Below the pieces are notes generated by a model. The model was given only the letters and a program-made list of their open reading frames with translations, did not search any database and was not told where the DNA came from. From the NCBI GenBank assembly GCA_041686955.1, contig JAWLCV010000017.1, positions 1-61,834 of the forward strand: a stretch of DNA of 61,834 nucleotides, written 5' to 3'. This document shows positions 17,353 through 26,018 of this stretch, piece by piece (the stretch's first letter is position 1; each line of letters starts with the position of its first letter). The stretch comes from UBA7803 sp041686955. Its GTDB lineage: Bacteria > Pseudomonadota > Gammaproteobacteria > Pseudomonadales > Azotimanducaceae. Made by a program: the position numbers and the translations under genes.

Positions 17353-17810
17353 GCCGCAGGAGCGCAGGCGTCCTGGCCTTCAGGCGGGGGCCCCGAGGGA
17401 CCGAGGTGTTCCTCGTGCATCCGGGCGGGCCCTTCTGGGCGAAGAAGGACGAGCACGCCTGGTCGATACCCAAGGGCGAATTTCACGATGAGTCGCCCCT
17501 GGATGCCGCGCGCCGGGAGTATCGGGAGGAGACCGGGCAGACCATCGACGGGGAATTCATCGCCCTGGAGCCGGTGCGGGCGAGCGGCAAGGAGATTCAC
17601 GCGTTCGCCGTGGAATCCGCGGCTCCAGACCCGGCCAGGCTCCGCAGCAACACGTTCGAGATGCCGTGGCCGCCGAAGTCCGGGCGCGTGCAGCGTTTTC
17701 CGGAAGTGGACCGAGCCGCCTGGTTTCCGCTCGAGGATGCCCGGGAGAAGATCCACAAGGGCCAGCAGGGCCTGCTGGACCAGCTGGCCCGGCGCCTGCG
17801 GACCGGTTGA
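17349..17810 (+). CDS. NUDIX hydrolase
   Basis: A 153-residue protein with the NUDIX box GEFHDESPLDAARREYREE (about 43-61), preceded by WSIPK. The REYREE core that binds the metal is intact, but the stretch from the first Gly to the first Glu is one residue shorter than the usual spacing. Related proteins with a WSIPKGE opening are annotated as NTP pyrophosphohydrolases. It starts at a GTG inside the stop of the hydrolase gene. It likely cleaves a nucleoside-diphosphate-linked compound. Confidence 0.85.
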   Translation: MSRRSAGVLAFRRGPRGTEVFLVHPGGPFWAKKDEHAWSIPKGEFHDESPLDAARREYREETGQTIDGEFIALEPVRASGKEIHAFAVESAAPDPARLRSNTFEMPWPPKSGRVQRFPEVDRAAWFPLEDAREKIHKGQQGLLDQLARRLRTG

Positions 17811-17887
17811 CACCCCCCGCGAGGACCTCGCCGCGACGGGTGACGGGCCGTAGAATACCGGCGTCCTTTTCAGCAGCCGCGAGCGCG

Positions 17888-18439
17888 ATGCCCAGCGATA
17901 CGGAGGCCATCATCCGGACTACCACACGAGCCCACGCGCCCCAACTGCCCGACGTGGAACGGTCCGCCGCCGAGGCGTTCCGCTCGGCGGCGGGGCTGGA
18001 ATGGCTCGTGAGTGCGCCGGTGATGTCCGTGGAGACCCACGAGCGATTCATCGCCGAGGGAACCTCATGGGTGGCGGAGGCCGGCGGCGCCGCGGTGGGG
18101 TTCGTGTGCGCCGAAGCGGTGGAGGGCGATCTCCACGTCTGGGAGCTTGCGGTGTGCCAAGACCGGCAGGGCCGGGGCATCGGCCGGCGTCTGATGGCGC
18201 GGGCCATCGACCACGCGCGCGACTGTGATCTCAGGTCCGTCACCCTGACCACGTTTCGGGGCGTGCCCTGGAACGAGCCGTTCTACGCGACGCTGGGTTT
18301 CGAGACGCTGCGGGTGGGCGAAACGGACCCGAGGCTCGAGTCGATCCTCGCGCGGGAAGTCGACCAGGGACTGCCGGGGGAGCGGCGCTGCGCCATGAGA
18401 CTTCGCTTGCGCCAGCCGCCGGGCGCGGTGGAAAGTTGA
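17888..18439 (+). CDS. GNAT-family N-acetyltransferase
   Basis: A 183-residue protein. The acetyl-CoA motif is CQDRQGRGIGRRLMARAIDH (about 99-118) and the late motif is NEPFYATLGFETL, both typical of GNAT. An earlier in-frame start at 17666 would overlap the NUDIX gene and adds low-complexity sequence, so the ATG at 17888 is used. Its end comes just before the next acetyltransferase. Acceptor unknown. Confidence 0.8.
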   Translation: MPSDTEAIIRTTTRAHAPQLPDVERSAAEAFRSAAGLEWLVSAPVMSVETHERFIAEGTSWVAEAGGAAVGFVCAEAVEGDLHVWELAVCQDRQGRGIGRRLMARAIDHARDCDLRSVTLTTFRGVPWNEPFYATLGFETLRVGETDPRLESILAREVDQGLPGERRCAMRLRLRQPPGAVES

Positions 18440-18468
18440 AGAAACACCCCGGGCAACAGAGGAGCCTC

Positions 18469-19026
18469 ATGCTGGCGTTCGAAGAAATCACCCTGCGCAC
18501 CACCCGTCTGCTGCTTCGTCGCTTGTCCGAGGCGGACGCGCCATCGCTGTTCCGCCTGTTTCAGGATCCCGGGGTGCGGCGTTTTCTGACCCGCCGGCAG
18601 TGGCACTCCGTCGACGAGGCCCTGGCGCTGATCGCTCAGGATCGGCAGGCCATGGCCGCGGGCCAATACCTGAGGCTCGGGCTCGAGCGGCGCGACGGCG
18701 GCGCGCTCATCGGCGAGGTCTCGCTGTTCAATTTCGCCGAGGCCTCGCGGCGCGCGGAGGTGGGCTACGCCCTGGCCCGCGACGCCTGGGGGAAGGGCTA
18801 CATGAGCGAGGCATTGAGGGCCCTGCTGGAGCTCGCTTTCGGCGAGCTGGGCCTGAACCGCATCGAAGCCGACATCGATCCCAGGAACGAGGCATCGGCG
18901 AGAATCCTCGAGCGCATGGGCTTTCAGCACGAGGGCCTGCTGCGGGAGCGCTGGATCGTGGCCGGCGAGGTCTCCGACAGCGGGCTCTACGGGCTGTTGC
19001 GCCGCGACTGGAACCACACGTCATGA
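18469..19026 (+). CDS. GNAT-family acetyltransferase, RimJ/RimL type
   Basis: A 185-residue protein starting LRTTRLLLRRLSEADAPSLF, the usual opening of RimJ/RimL-like acetyltransferases. It has YALARDAWGKGYMSEALRAL (about 98-117) and the family end NEASARILERMGFQHEG. The ATG at 18469 has AGAGGAG six bases upstream and is preferred to the TTG at 18436. Family members acetylate ribosomal protein N-termini or other amino groups. It overlaps the following monooxygenase-like gene as ATGA. Confidence 0.85.
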   Translation: MLAFEEITLRTTRLLLRRLSEADAPSLFRLFQDPGVRRFLTRRQWHSVDEALALIAQDRQAMAAGQYLRLGLERRDGGALIGEVSLFNFAEASRRAEVGYALARDAWGKGYMSEALRALLELAFGELGLNRIEADIDPRNEASARILERMGFQHEGLLRERWIVAGEVSDSGLYGLLRRDWNHTS

Positions 19027-19364
19027 GCATCGCAGACACCCTCCGGCCGCCGTACTACGCGGTGATCTTCACCTCCCTTCGAACGGACGTGGAAGAGGGT
19101 TACGCCGAAACCGCCGCCCGCATGGAGGCGCTGGCGTCGCGGCAGCCGGGCTTTCTGGGCCTGGAGTCGGTGCGCGAGGGGGCGCTCGGTATCACTGTGT
19201 CCTACTGGTCCAGCGAGGAGGCCATACGGGACTGGCGGCGTGACCTGGAGCACCAGGCGGCCCAGGCGGAGGGCAGGCGTGCCTGGTACAGCCGCTACCA
19301 GGTGCGGGTAGCCCGGGTGGAGCGGGACTACGGGTTCCACGCGGACGAAACGGTTCGCCGCTGA
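19023..19364 (+). CDS. antibiotic biosynthesis monooxygenase-like protein
   Basis: A 113-residue ferredoxin-fold protein of the ABM superfamily. It has the pattern YAETAARMEALASRQPGFLG, followed by VSYWSSEEAIRDWRRDLEH and a C-terminal RYQVRVARVERDYGF. Such proteins act on small aromatic compounds or heme without added cofactors, or have unknown roles. The gene is tightly packed between the acetyltransferase and djlA, sharing bases with both. Confidence 0.8.
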   Translation: MSIADTLRPPYYAVIFTSLRTDVEEGYAETAARMEALASRQPGFLGLESVREGALGITVSYWSSEEAIRDWRRDLEHQAAQAEGRRAWYSRYQVRVARVERDYGFHADETVRR

Positions 19365-20125
19365 TGCCCGCGGTGGTCATCGTCTGCGCCCTGCTGGGGC
19401 TGCTGTTCGGAGGTTTTCGCGGCCTGGTCGTCGGCGCCGCCGTCGGCTATCTCATCGACTGGGCGTTGCCGCGGTTGATCCGCAGCAGCCTGGGGCTGGT
19501 CCAGGTTCAGCTCATCGAATCCACGTTCGCCGCGATGGGCGCCCTGTGCAAGGCCGACAGCCAGGTCACACGGGACGAGATCCAGGCCGCCGAGGTCCTG
19601 TTCGAGCGGATGCACCTGTCGGCGGAGCAGCGCCAGGCGGCCAAGGCCGCGTTCAACCGCGGCAAGGCCGCGGACTTCGACCTGGACGGCGAGATGGCGA
19701 AGCTGGCGCGGATTTCCCGCGGCCGCCCGGTCATCCTCGGCATGTTCCTGCAGGTTCAGCTCATGGCCGTGGCCGCGGACGGACGCGTGCACCCGGCGGA
19801 GCACGAGATGCTGGTGCGGATGGCGCGCCGTCTCGGGCTCGCGGAAATCGACGTGGCGCGGCTCGAGGCCATGCTGCGGGCGTCGTCGGGGGGGCCGCCG
19901 TCCGCCTCGAAGCTGGACGACGCCTACCAGGCGCTGGGGGTCAGCCCCAGCGCCACGGACGCAGAGCTCAAGCGCGCCTACCGTCGCCTCATGAGCGAGA
20001 ATCATCCGGACAAGCTGGCGAGCCGTGGGCTGCCGGAGAGCATGCGGGAGATCGCCGAGGAGCGAACCCGGGAGATCACTGCGGCCTATCGGCTGATCAC
20101 CGAGGCCCGGGCCGCCGAACACTAG
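19364..20125 (+). CDS. djlA: co-chaperone DjlA
   Basis: A 253-residue protein with the DjlA layout: an N-terminal membrane segment (about 4-30, glycine-rich as in DjlA), a TerB-like helical domain (about 45-175) and a C-terminal J domain with HPD at 214-216. Its length is close to that of known DjlA. It would be an inner-membrane DnaK partner involved in envelope stress. The ATG overlaps the preceding stop, and the end overlaps the convergent oxidoreductase gene by four bases. Confidence 0.9.
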   Translation: MPAVVIVCALLGLLFGGFRGLVVGAAVGYLIDWALPRLIRSSLGLVQVQLIESTFAAMGALCKADSQVTRDEIQAAEVLFERMHLSAEQRQAAKAAFNRGKAADFDLDGEMAKLARISRGRPVILGMFLQVQLMAVAADGRVHPAEHEMLVRMARRLGLAEIDVARLEAMLRASSGGPPSASKLDDAYQALGVSPSATDAELKRAYRRLMSENHPDKLASRGLPESMREIAEERTREITAAYRLITEARAAEH

Positions 20126-21117
20126 CTGAAGTCGATCCCTGCGAGAATCTCGAACGAGCGAAGGCGCGCGGCGTGATCGTGGAGGGCGCCGGTGACGATC
20201 ACCTCGTCCGCGCCGGTGCGTTCCATGAAGGCGCCGAGCTCGCGGCGGACCGTCCCCGCGGAGCCGACGAAGGCGCACGAGAGCATCTGGGACGCGTGGG
20301 CCTGCTCCACGGCGCTCCAGCGGCCCTCCATGTCGTCCACGGGCGGCGGTAGCTTGCCCGGCTGGCCGCGCACCAGGTTGGTGAAGGCCTGCTGGATTGA
20401 GGTGAACAGCCGCCGCGCCTCGGCATCCGTGTCCGCCGCTATGACGTTGGCGCCCACCATCACGTAAGGCCGCTCCAGCTGCTCCGACGGGCGGAAATGT
20501 TCCCGGTAGGCGGCCAGTGCCTGCATCAGCGCGCCCGGGGCGAAGTGCGAGGCGAAGGCGTAGGGGAGCCCCAGGGCGGCGGCGAGCTGGGCGCCGAACA
20601 GGCTGGAGCCGAGGATCCAGATCGGCACCCGGGAGCCGGTGCCGGGCACGGCCTGTACCCGCTGGTTCGGCTGCAGCGGCCCGAGCAGGGCCTGGAGCTC
20701 CAGCACGTCCTGGGGGAACGCCTCGGCGAACGCCTCGGCGCTGGCCGGGCTGCGGCGGAGGGCGCGCAAGGTGAGCTGGTCGGTGCCCGGCGCGCGGCCG
20801 AGGCCGAGATCGATCCGCCCGGGGTAGAGGGTCTCCAGGGTGCCGAACTGCTCCGCGATCACCAGCGGCGCGTGATTCGGCAGCATGATGCCGCCGGCGC
20901 CGACGCGGATGGTGCGGGTTCCGGCGGCCACGTAGCCGATGACCACCGAGGTGGCCGCGCTGGCGATGCCCACCATGTTGTGGTGCTCGGCCAGCCAGAA
21001 GCGGCGGTAGCCCCAGCGCTCGGCGTGTTGCGCGAGATCCAGGGTGTTGCGGAGCGCGTCCGCCGGCGTGGACCCTTCGGGGACGTTGGCCAGGTCGAGG
21101 ATCGACAGCGCGGTCAC
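20122..21117 (-). CDS. LLM-class flavin-dependent oxidoreductase
   Basis: A 331-residue luciferase-like barrel protein. Typical segments are RRFWLAEHHNMVGIASAAT, VGAGGIMLPNHAPLVIAEQF, LYPGRIDLGLGRAPGTD and VPIWILGSS. It belongs to the widespread MsnO8-like group that uses reduced flavin. It starts four bases after the rnk stop, so the two are probably one operon. Substrate unknown. Confidence 0.9.
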   Translation of the reverse strand: MTALSILDLANVPEGSTPADALRNTLDLAQHAERWGYRRFWLAEHHNMVGIASAATSVVIGYVAAGTRTIRVGAGGIMLPNHAPLVIAEQFGTLETLYPGRIDLGLGRAPGTDQLTLRALRRSPASAEAFAEAFPQDVLELQALLGPLQPNQRVQAVPGTGSRVPIWILGSSLFGAQLAAALGLPYAFASHFAPGALMQALAAYREHFRPSEQLERPYVMVGANVIAADTDAEARRLFTSIQQAFTNLVRGQPGKLPPPVDDMEGRWSAVEQAHASQMLSCAFVGSAGTVRRELGAFMERTGADEVIVTGALHDHAARLRSFEILAGIDFS

Positions 21118-21121
21118 GGGC

Positions 21122-21511
21122 TCACTCCGCCGGCGGGGGCTGCTCGACGCTCACCACCTGCAGCCTTCTGTGGCCGCCCTTGGGGATGGGCCACTCGATG
21201 GTCTCGCCCACCCGCAGACCGATGAGCGCGGCGCCCACGGGCGCCAGGATGGAGATGCAGCGCCGGGCGGCGTCCGCCTCGTGGGGATACACCAGGCTCA
21301 CCGTGGATTGCTCCCCTGAATCGGTGTCCAGGAACGTGACCACGGAGCCCATGGTGACCACGTCATCGGGCAACTCCGCGTCCGGAACGATGGTGGCCGC
21401 ATCGAGCTCCTCGAACAGCAGCTCCACGGTCTCGGGGTCGGATTTCTTCATGAGCGTGCGCAGGCGGGCCTGATCGCTTTCGCCTATCAGCACGGAACGT
21501 CGTTCAGTCAC
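21122..21511 (-). CDS. rnk: nucleoside diphosphate kinase regulator Rnk
   Basis: A 129-residue protein of the Rnk/GreA C-terminal family. A short N-terminal helical region (LIGESDQARLRTLMKK) is followed by the FKBP-like fold with VVTMGSVVTFLD, VSLVYPHEAD and SILAPVGAALIGLRVGETI. Members bind RNA polymerase and affect nucleotide pools. The gene is first in a two-gene unit with the oxidoreductase. Confidence 0.88.
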   Translation of the reverse strand: MTERRSVLIGESDQARLRTLMKKSDPETVELLFEELDAATIVPDAELPDDVVTMGSVVTFLDTDSGEQSTVSLVYPHEADAARRCISILAPVGAALIGLRVGETIEWPIPKGGHRRLQVVSVEQPPPAE

Positions 21512-21747
21512 GGCAGTTGCTCCTCGGGTATGGACAGGGGTTCGGGTGCCGCGGCGGCCGAGGCGGGCGTCGATGCCTCAGCCGCCCGGGGAAAGCACGG
21601 CCGTTTGCCGGCGCGTTGCCCGGGTGTCTCTCATGGCCGCTGCGGGCCGAGGGGGAGCGAACGGATTCATGCCGGTATTCTTACATAGTGCCCACCGGGG
21701 CTGGAAGGTGGCAGCATACGGGCTCGAAGCCGCAGCGGGAGAGCCGC

Positions 21748-22260
21748 ATGACTCTGCAAGACTGGGGTGCCGTGGGTGAGCTCCTCGGCGCCATCGCCGT
21801 GGTGCTGACCCTCATTTACCTGGCCAAGCAAATTCGGCTGCACACCCGGACCATGGAGGACAGCCGCAAGCTGGCCCTGGCGCAGACGTACCAGATGCGC
21901 TCGGACGCGCTGCAGGAGATGCTGGTGAGCGCGTCGGACTCCGCGTACATCGGGCCCATCATCATCAAGCTCACGCAGCTCGGTTATCCGGAGGACGTGG
22001 CAGCCCTGGACGCGCTCAGCGCCGAGGAGCGGGGCCGGTTCCGGCAATGGCACATCGCTCAGCAGACCCATTGGGACAACATGTACTTCCAGTACCAGCA
22101 GGGCTTCCTGGACCGGGAGTACTACGAAGACGCCTTCCAGGAGCGGGTGCGGCGGCTGGCGCCCACCTGGCGCGCCCTGGGGCTCACCAGCGGGCGGCGC
22201 AGCTTCTTCGAGGAGGTGGAACGTCTGGAGGCGAAGGCCGCCCGGGATCCGGCCGACTGA
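21748..22260 (+). CDS. hypothetical protein with N-terminal membrane segment
   Basis: A 170-residue protein. One membrane segment (about 8-24) leads to a charged helical region with QIRLHTRTMEDSRKLALAQ and a tail rich in Tyr, Trp and acidic residues. Similar unnamed proteins with the opening ELLGAIAVVLTLIYLAKQIR occur widely. GGGAGAG lies upstream of the ATG. The 236 bases before it (21512-21747) hold no gene or clear motif. Function unknown. Confidence 0.7.
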   Translation: MTLQDWGAVGELLGAIAVVLTLIYLAKQIRLHTRTMEDSRKLALAQTYQMRSDALQEMLVSASDSAYIGPIIIKLTQLGYPEDVAALDALSAEERGRFRQWHIAQQTHWDNMYFQYQQGFLDREYYEDAFQERVRRLAPTWRALGLTSGRRSFFEEVERLEAKAARDPAD

Positions 22261-22272
22261 CCGCGGCCGAGG

Positions 22273-23499
22273 TCAGGGCGCGGCCCGCCGCGGTAGCCCG
22301 AGCGCCCCCGTGGCCCGGAGGAACACGGCCAGCGCCAGGGCGGTCAGGGCCGCGGCGGCCACGAACGGGGCGCCGGGGAAGTACACGGGCGCGTCCATGC
22401 CGGTGAAATAGCCGAAGGTCTGTGTCATGAATGGCGGGCTCAGGATCGCCGTCAGGCTGGACATGCTGGCGAGCCCGCCCTGCAGCTCGCCCTGTTCGTT
22501 GCCCGGCACCTGATTGGACATGAGTCCCTGCATCGCCGGGGAGGCGAAGCCCTGCAGGGCGCCGGCCATCAGGAAGCCGTAGATCATCCAGCTCTGGGTG
22601 GCGAGCGCATACCCCACGAAGGCCACCGCGGCAGCCATGAAGCCGAGGATGGCGGCGCGCCGGGGCCCGAGCCGGGGGAGGGCGGCCCGCAGCACGAACG
22701 CCTGAACGATCACCATGAGCACGCCGACGAACCCCAGGGAGTAGCCCACCTCCGCAGGAGACCAGTGAAACTTCTCCATGGTGAAGAAGCTCCAGGTGCT
22801 GGGCAGCACGTGATGGCCCAGCATGAACAGGAAGTAGGCGCCGATGAGGGGAAACACCATGGGATAGCGGCGCAACGCCGCCAGGGTTCCGGTGGGATTG
22901 GCGCGGCGCCAGTCGAAGGTGCGGCGCTGGCCGGCGGGCAGGCTCTCCGGCAGGATCAGGGCCCCGTAGAGCAGGTTCGCGAAGCACAGACCGGCCGCCG
23001 CCAGGAACGGAACCCGCGGCCCGTACGTCCCCAGCAGGCCGCCGATGACGGGGCCGATGATGAAGCCCAGTCCGAACGCGGCGCCCATCAGGCCGAAGTT
23101 CTGGGCCCGTTTCTCCGGCGGGCTGACGTCCGCGATGAAGGCGTTGCAGGTGCTGTAGGTGGAGGCGGCGGCGCCGGCCACCAGGCGGCCGAGCAGGAGC
23201 CAGGCGAAGCTGGGGGCCCACCACATGATCAGGTAGTCGACGCCGAGCACGAACAGCGAGAACAGCAGGATGGGGCGGCGGCCCAGGCGGTCGGAGAGGT
23301 TTCCCACCACCGGCGCCAGGACGAACTGCATGGCGGCGTAGGCGAACATCAGCCAGCCGCCGTAGCGCGCCGCCTGGGAGACCGTCCCGGCGGTGACGTC
23401 CATCAGCAACTCGGGCAGCACCGGCATGATGATGCCGAAGCCGATGGAATCGAGCAGCGCCGTGACGAACACGACGGCGATCGCTTGTCGGGAATCCAT
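22273..23499 (-). CDS. TetA-like MFS exporter
   Basis: A 408-residue major facilitator with 12 predicted helices. TetA-family signatures are present: LLDSIGFGIIMPVLP in helix 1, GNLSDRLGRRPILL in the first cytoplasmic loop and GFIIGPVIGG at motif C. The ATG at 23499 has an AGGG site upstream, so the longer in-frame start at 23670 is rejected. It would export a small hydrophobic compound by proton antiport; tetracycline itself cannot be assumed. Confidence 0.85.
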   Translation of the reverse strand: MDSRQAIAVVFVTALLDSIGFGIIMPVLPELLMDVTAGTVSQAARYGGWLMFAYAAMQFVLAPVVGNLSDRLGRRPILLFSLFVLGVDYLIMWWAPSFAWLLLGRLVAGAAASTYSTCNAFIADVSPPEKRAQNFGLMGAAFGLGFIIGPVIGGLLGTYGPRVPFLAAAGLCFANLLYGALILPESLPAGQRRTFDWRRANPTGTLAALRRYPMVFPLIGAYFLFMLGHHVLPSTWSFFTMEKFHWSPAEVGYSLGFVGVLMVIVQAFVLRAALPRLGPRRAAILGFMAAAVAFVGYALATQSWMIYGFLMAGALQGFASPAMQGLMSNQVPGNEQGELQGGLASMSSLTAILSPPFMTQTFGYFTGMDAPVYFPGAPFVAAAALTALALAVFLRATGALGLPRRAAP

Positions 23500-23573
23500 G
23501 TGACCCTGGCTGGCCCGGACCGGAGAATTCTGGCGGAAAGCGGCATCGGAAGGAATGGGCCGCGGTCCCGTGG

Positions 23574-23611
23574 AGGCTCGCCAAAGGCTCGCCAAAGGCG
23601 AAGGCTTGCCA
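23574..23611 (+). repeat. tandem 11-base repeat, GGCTCGCCAA type
   Basis: Two exact copies of AGGCTCGCCAA (23574-23584 and 23585-23595) followed by a decayed third, lying upstream of the VOC gene and the exporter start. The unit differs by one base from the repeat at 33837. Confidence 0.8.
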
Positions 23612-23692
23612 GACCATCCGTCGACGGAGTCTACTGTGGCGCCCGCGTCCCCGGCAGGGCGCTGGACCAATCAGCTACCAAGGAGTCATCAC

Positions 23693-24064
23693 ATGATCGG
23701 ATACGTCACCATCGGCACCAGTGACATGGATCGGGCCGTCGCGTTCTACGACGCGCTCCTCGCCGAGATCGGCGCCAAGCAGCTCATGGGCATGGACCGG
23801 ATCAAGTTCTACGGCACGGGTCCGGGGGCCGCCATGCTGGCGGTGTGCATTCCCTACGACGAGAAGGCGCAGCATCCCGGCAACGGCAACATGGTGGCGA
23901 TTCCCGCCGGGTCCCGGGAGATGGTGGACAAGCTGTACGCCAAGGCCCGGGAGCTGGGTGCTGCGGACGAAGGGGAGCCCGGTGAGCGGATGCCCGTGTT
24001 CTACGGCGCCTACGTGCGTGACCTGGACGGCAACAAGCTCTGCTTCTACGACATGAAGATGTGA
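23693..24064 (+). CDS. VOC-family (glyoxalase-like) protein
   Basis: A 123-residue protein with paired beta-alpha-beta modules: IGTSDMDRAVAFYDALL at the N-terminus and YVRDLDGNKLCFYD at the C-terminus, the usual vicinal-oxygen-chelate frame. An AGGAG ribosome site sits before the ATG. VOC proteins of this length are lyases, dioxygenases or binding proteins; the substrate cannot be told. It converges on the CoA ligase gene across a strong hairpin. Confidence 0.85.
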   Translation: MIGYVTIGTSDMDRAVAFYDALLAEIGAKQLMGMDRIKFYGTGPGAAMLAVCIPYDEKAQHPGNGNMVAIPAGSREMVDKLYAKARELGAADEGEPGERMPVFYGAYVRDLDGNKLCFYDMKM

Positions 24065-24071
24065 CGCCCGA

Positions 24072-24105
24072 CGACCGATGGGCACCATCCCGTGCCCATC
24101 GGTCG
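24072..24105. terminator. perfect 14-base-pair hairpin between convergent genes
   Basis: Arms 24072-24085 (CGACCGATGGGCAC) and 24092-24105 are exactly complementary with a six-base loop. It fills most of the 52-base gap between the VOC gene and the convergent CoA ligase gene, as expected of a bidirectional terminator, though no T run follows on either side. Confidence 0.75.
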
Positions 24106-24116
24106 GACCCTGCCGG

Positions 24117-25826
24117 TCAGGCGGCGTCCATGACGCTCAGCCGGGCCTTCAGCTCGCGTTTCAGGAACTTGCCGTTGGCGTTCTTGGGCAGCGGCTCCTG
24201 CATGAACCAGATGTAGCGCGGCACCTTGTGAGCCGAGATCTTCGACCGGCAGTGGGCGCGCAGCTCGTCGGCGGTGGCCCGCTCGCCCGGACGCAGGTAC
24301 ACGGCCGCGCCCACCTCCTCGCCGAGCCGGTCGTCCGGCACGCCGAACACCGTGGCCTCCGCCACCGCCGGGTGGTCGAAGATGGCGCTTTCCACCTCGG
24401 CGCAGTAGACGTTCTCGCCGCCACGCAGCACCATGTCCTTGGCGCGATCGACGATGTAGATGAAGCCGTCCTCGTCCATCCGCGCGATGTCGCCGGTGTG
24501 CAGCCAGCCGTCGGTGATGGTCTCTGCGGTGGCGTCGGGCCGGTTCAGGTAGCCCTTGATCACCGGTCCGCCCTTCACCCACAGCTCACCCACCTCGCCG
24601 GTGGGTAAAGCGTTGCCGTCGGCGTCGACGATCTTCGCCTCGAAGCTCGGCATGGCGGGGCCGCAGCTCGCCGGCTTGTCGATGAAGAAGTCCGCGGAGA
24701 TGGAGGTGATGATGCCGCAGGTCTCGGTCATGCCGTAGCCGGTGTTGGGGCGCGCCGTCTTCACCCGACGGTCGATCTTGCCCACGAGGTCCGGCTGAAG
24801 CTGCGCGCCGCCACCGCCCAGGCTCAACAGCGACGAGGTGTCGTAGCGGTCGAAGTCGGGGTGGGAGATCAGCTCCCGCGCCATCACCGGCACGCCGGAG
24901 AGCGCGGTGATGCGCTCGCGCTCGATGAGCTTCAGGGCTTCGGTGGCGTCCCACTTGTACATGAACACCAGCTTGCCGCCGCTCACCGTGGATCCCTGAG
25001 CGACGCAGTTGTTGGCGGTGACGTGGAACAGCGGCGTGGTCACCAGCGCCGCCGAAGCGGGCGGCTCGGCGCCCGGCTCCGGGAGAGGGATGGTACCGTT
25101 GCGCTGGCCGATGGTGGTGAGGCAGGTGGCCCAGAAGGCGATGTTCATCACGTTGGAGACGCAGCCGCGGTGGGTGAGCTGGGCCCCCTTGGGGTGGCCC
25201 GTGGTCCCCGAGGTGTAGAAGATGCAGGCGTCGCTGTCCGGGTCGATGTCGGCCGCCGGCAGCTCGCCGCCGTGGCCGATCAGTGCTTCCCAGGGAATCA
25301 CCCCGTCCGGCAGGCCGTTGGGGATCCGCACCCCGACGATCTCCATCGGCGGAATCTCGCTGCGGTGCTCCAGCGCGCGCTCGAGCCGCTCCTGGTCGGC
25401 CACGAGCACCTTGGGCGTGGAGTCGTTGAGCCCGAAGACGAGCTCGGGGCCCACCCACCAGGCGTTGACCCCCACCACCACGGCGCCCAGGGACACGGTG
25501 GCCCAATAGGTGAGCATCCACTCGGGGTAGTTGCGCATGGCGATGGCCACGCGATCCCCCGGGCCCACGCCGTGATCCGTGAGCCAGGCGGCGATGGAAG
25601 CCACCTGGCGGTGGGCCTCGGCGTAGCTCATGCGCTCGTCGTGGTAGACCAGGTAGTCGCGATCCCCGTGGGCGGCGGAAGCCAGCCAGACGTCCCGCAG
25701 GCTGTTCGGGGCGTTGACGTAGGTCCGGGTCATGTTGCCGCGGATCTCCACCTCGACTACCTCGAACGGCGCGCCCGGCGCGGTCAGCTCGTTCCAGACT
25801 TCCTTAAGCTGATCGTACATCGTCAT
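24117..25826 (-). CDS. acyl-CoA synthetase (AMP-forming)
   Basis: A 569-residue adenylate-forming enzyme. Signature motifs: CIFYTSGTTGHPKGAQLTH (201-219), TGYGMTETCG, LHTGDIARMDEDGF, DRAKDMVLRGGENVY, and the catalytic Lys near the end in PKNANGKFLKREL. It activates a carboxylic acid to its CoA thioester with ATP. The ATG at 25826 has AGGAGAG upstream. It is divergent from an acyl-CoA dehydrogenase and a kinase-like gene, together resembling the 4-hydroxyacid (Lva) set, where the ligase is LvaE. The substrate is inferred only from context. Confidence 0.92.
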   Translation of the reverse strand: MTMYDQLKEVWNELTAPGAPFEVVEVEIRGNMTRTYVNAPNSLRDVWLASAAHGDRDYLVYHDERMSYAEAHRQVASIAAWLTDHGVGPGDRVAIAMRNYPEWMLTYWATVSLGAVVVGVNAWWVGPELVFGLNDSTPKVLVADQERLERALEHRSEIPPMEIVGVRIPNGLPDGVIPWEALIGHGGELPAADIDPDSDACIFYTSGTTGHPKGAQLTHRGCVSNVMNIAFWATCLTTIGQRNGTIPLPEPGAEPPASAALVTTPLFHVTANNCVAQGSTVSGGKLVFMYKWDATEALKLIERERITALSGVPVMARELISHPDFDRYDTSSLLSLGGGGAQLQPDLVGKIDRRVKTARPNTGYGMTETCGIITSISADFFIDKPASCGPAMPSFEAKIVDADGNALPTGEVGELWVKGGPVIKGYLNRPDATAETITDGWLHTGDIARMDEDGFIYIVDRAKDMVLRGGENVYCAEVESAIFDHPAVAEATVFGVPDDRLGEEVGAAVYLRPGERATADELRAHCRSKISAHKVPRYIWFMQEPLPKNANGKFLKRELKARLSVMDAA

Positions 25827-25960
25827 GAACGGTTCTCTCCTGGTGTGGGGTTGACGGCGAGCCGGGCCTGCGGGCACTGGGCGGCCATGCTAATACAGCC
25901 GCATCGGCGAGTGTAATCACCGGGACGGCCGGCCGAGGTCGTGGTAGATTTACTCAAGCT

Positions 25961-25974
25961 AGAACGCGTTACAA
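25961..25974. promoter_or_regulatory. possible operator centred on AACGCGTT
   Basis: The perfect 8-base palindrome AACGCGTT (25963-25970) lies in the divergent gap between the CoA ligase and acyl-CoA dehydrogenase genes, 49 bases before the dehydrogenase ATG. The flanks are only partly symmetric. No regulator gene is next to it, so this is a weak candidate. Confidence 0.25.
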
Positions 25975-26018
25975 CCCGTGCGCCACATGGCGACGATCTG
26001 ACTGAGGGGGAAGTAAGG

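Noticed and set aside
21512..21747. Extra gene or regulatory RNA between rnk and the next gene
   Set aside because: Short open frames here have no ribosome site or domain, and I see no convincing secondary structure or motif.
22273..23499. Tetracycline resistance gene
   Set aside because: The protein fits the TetA-like MFS group, but this group includes many chromosomal exporters of other compounds, and no TetR repressor gene is adjacent.
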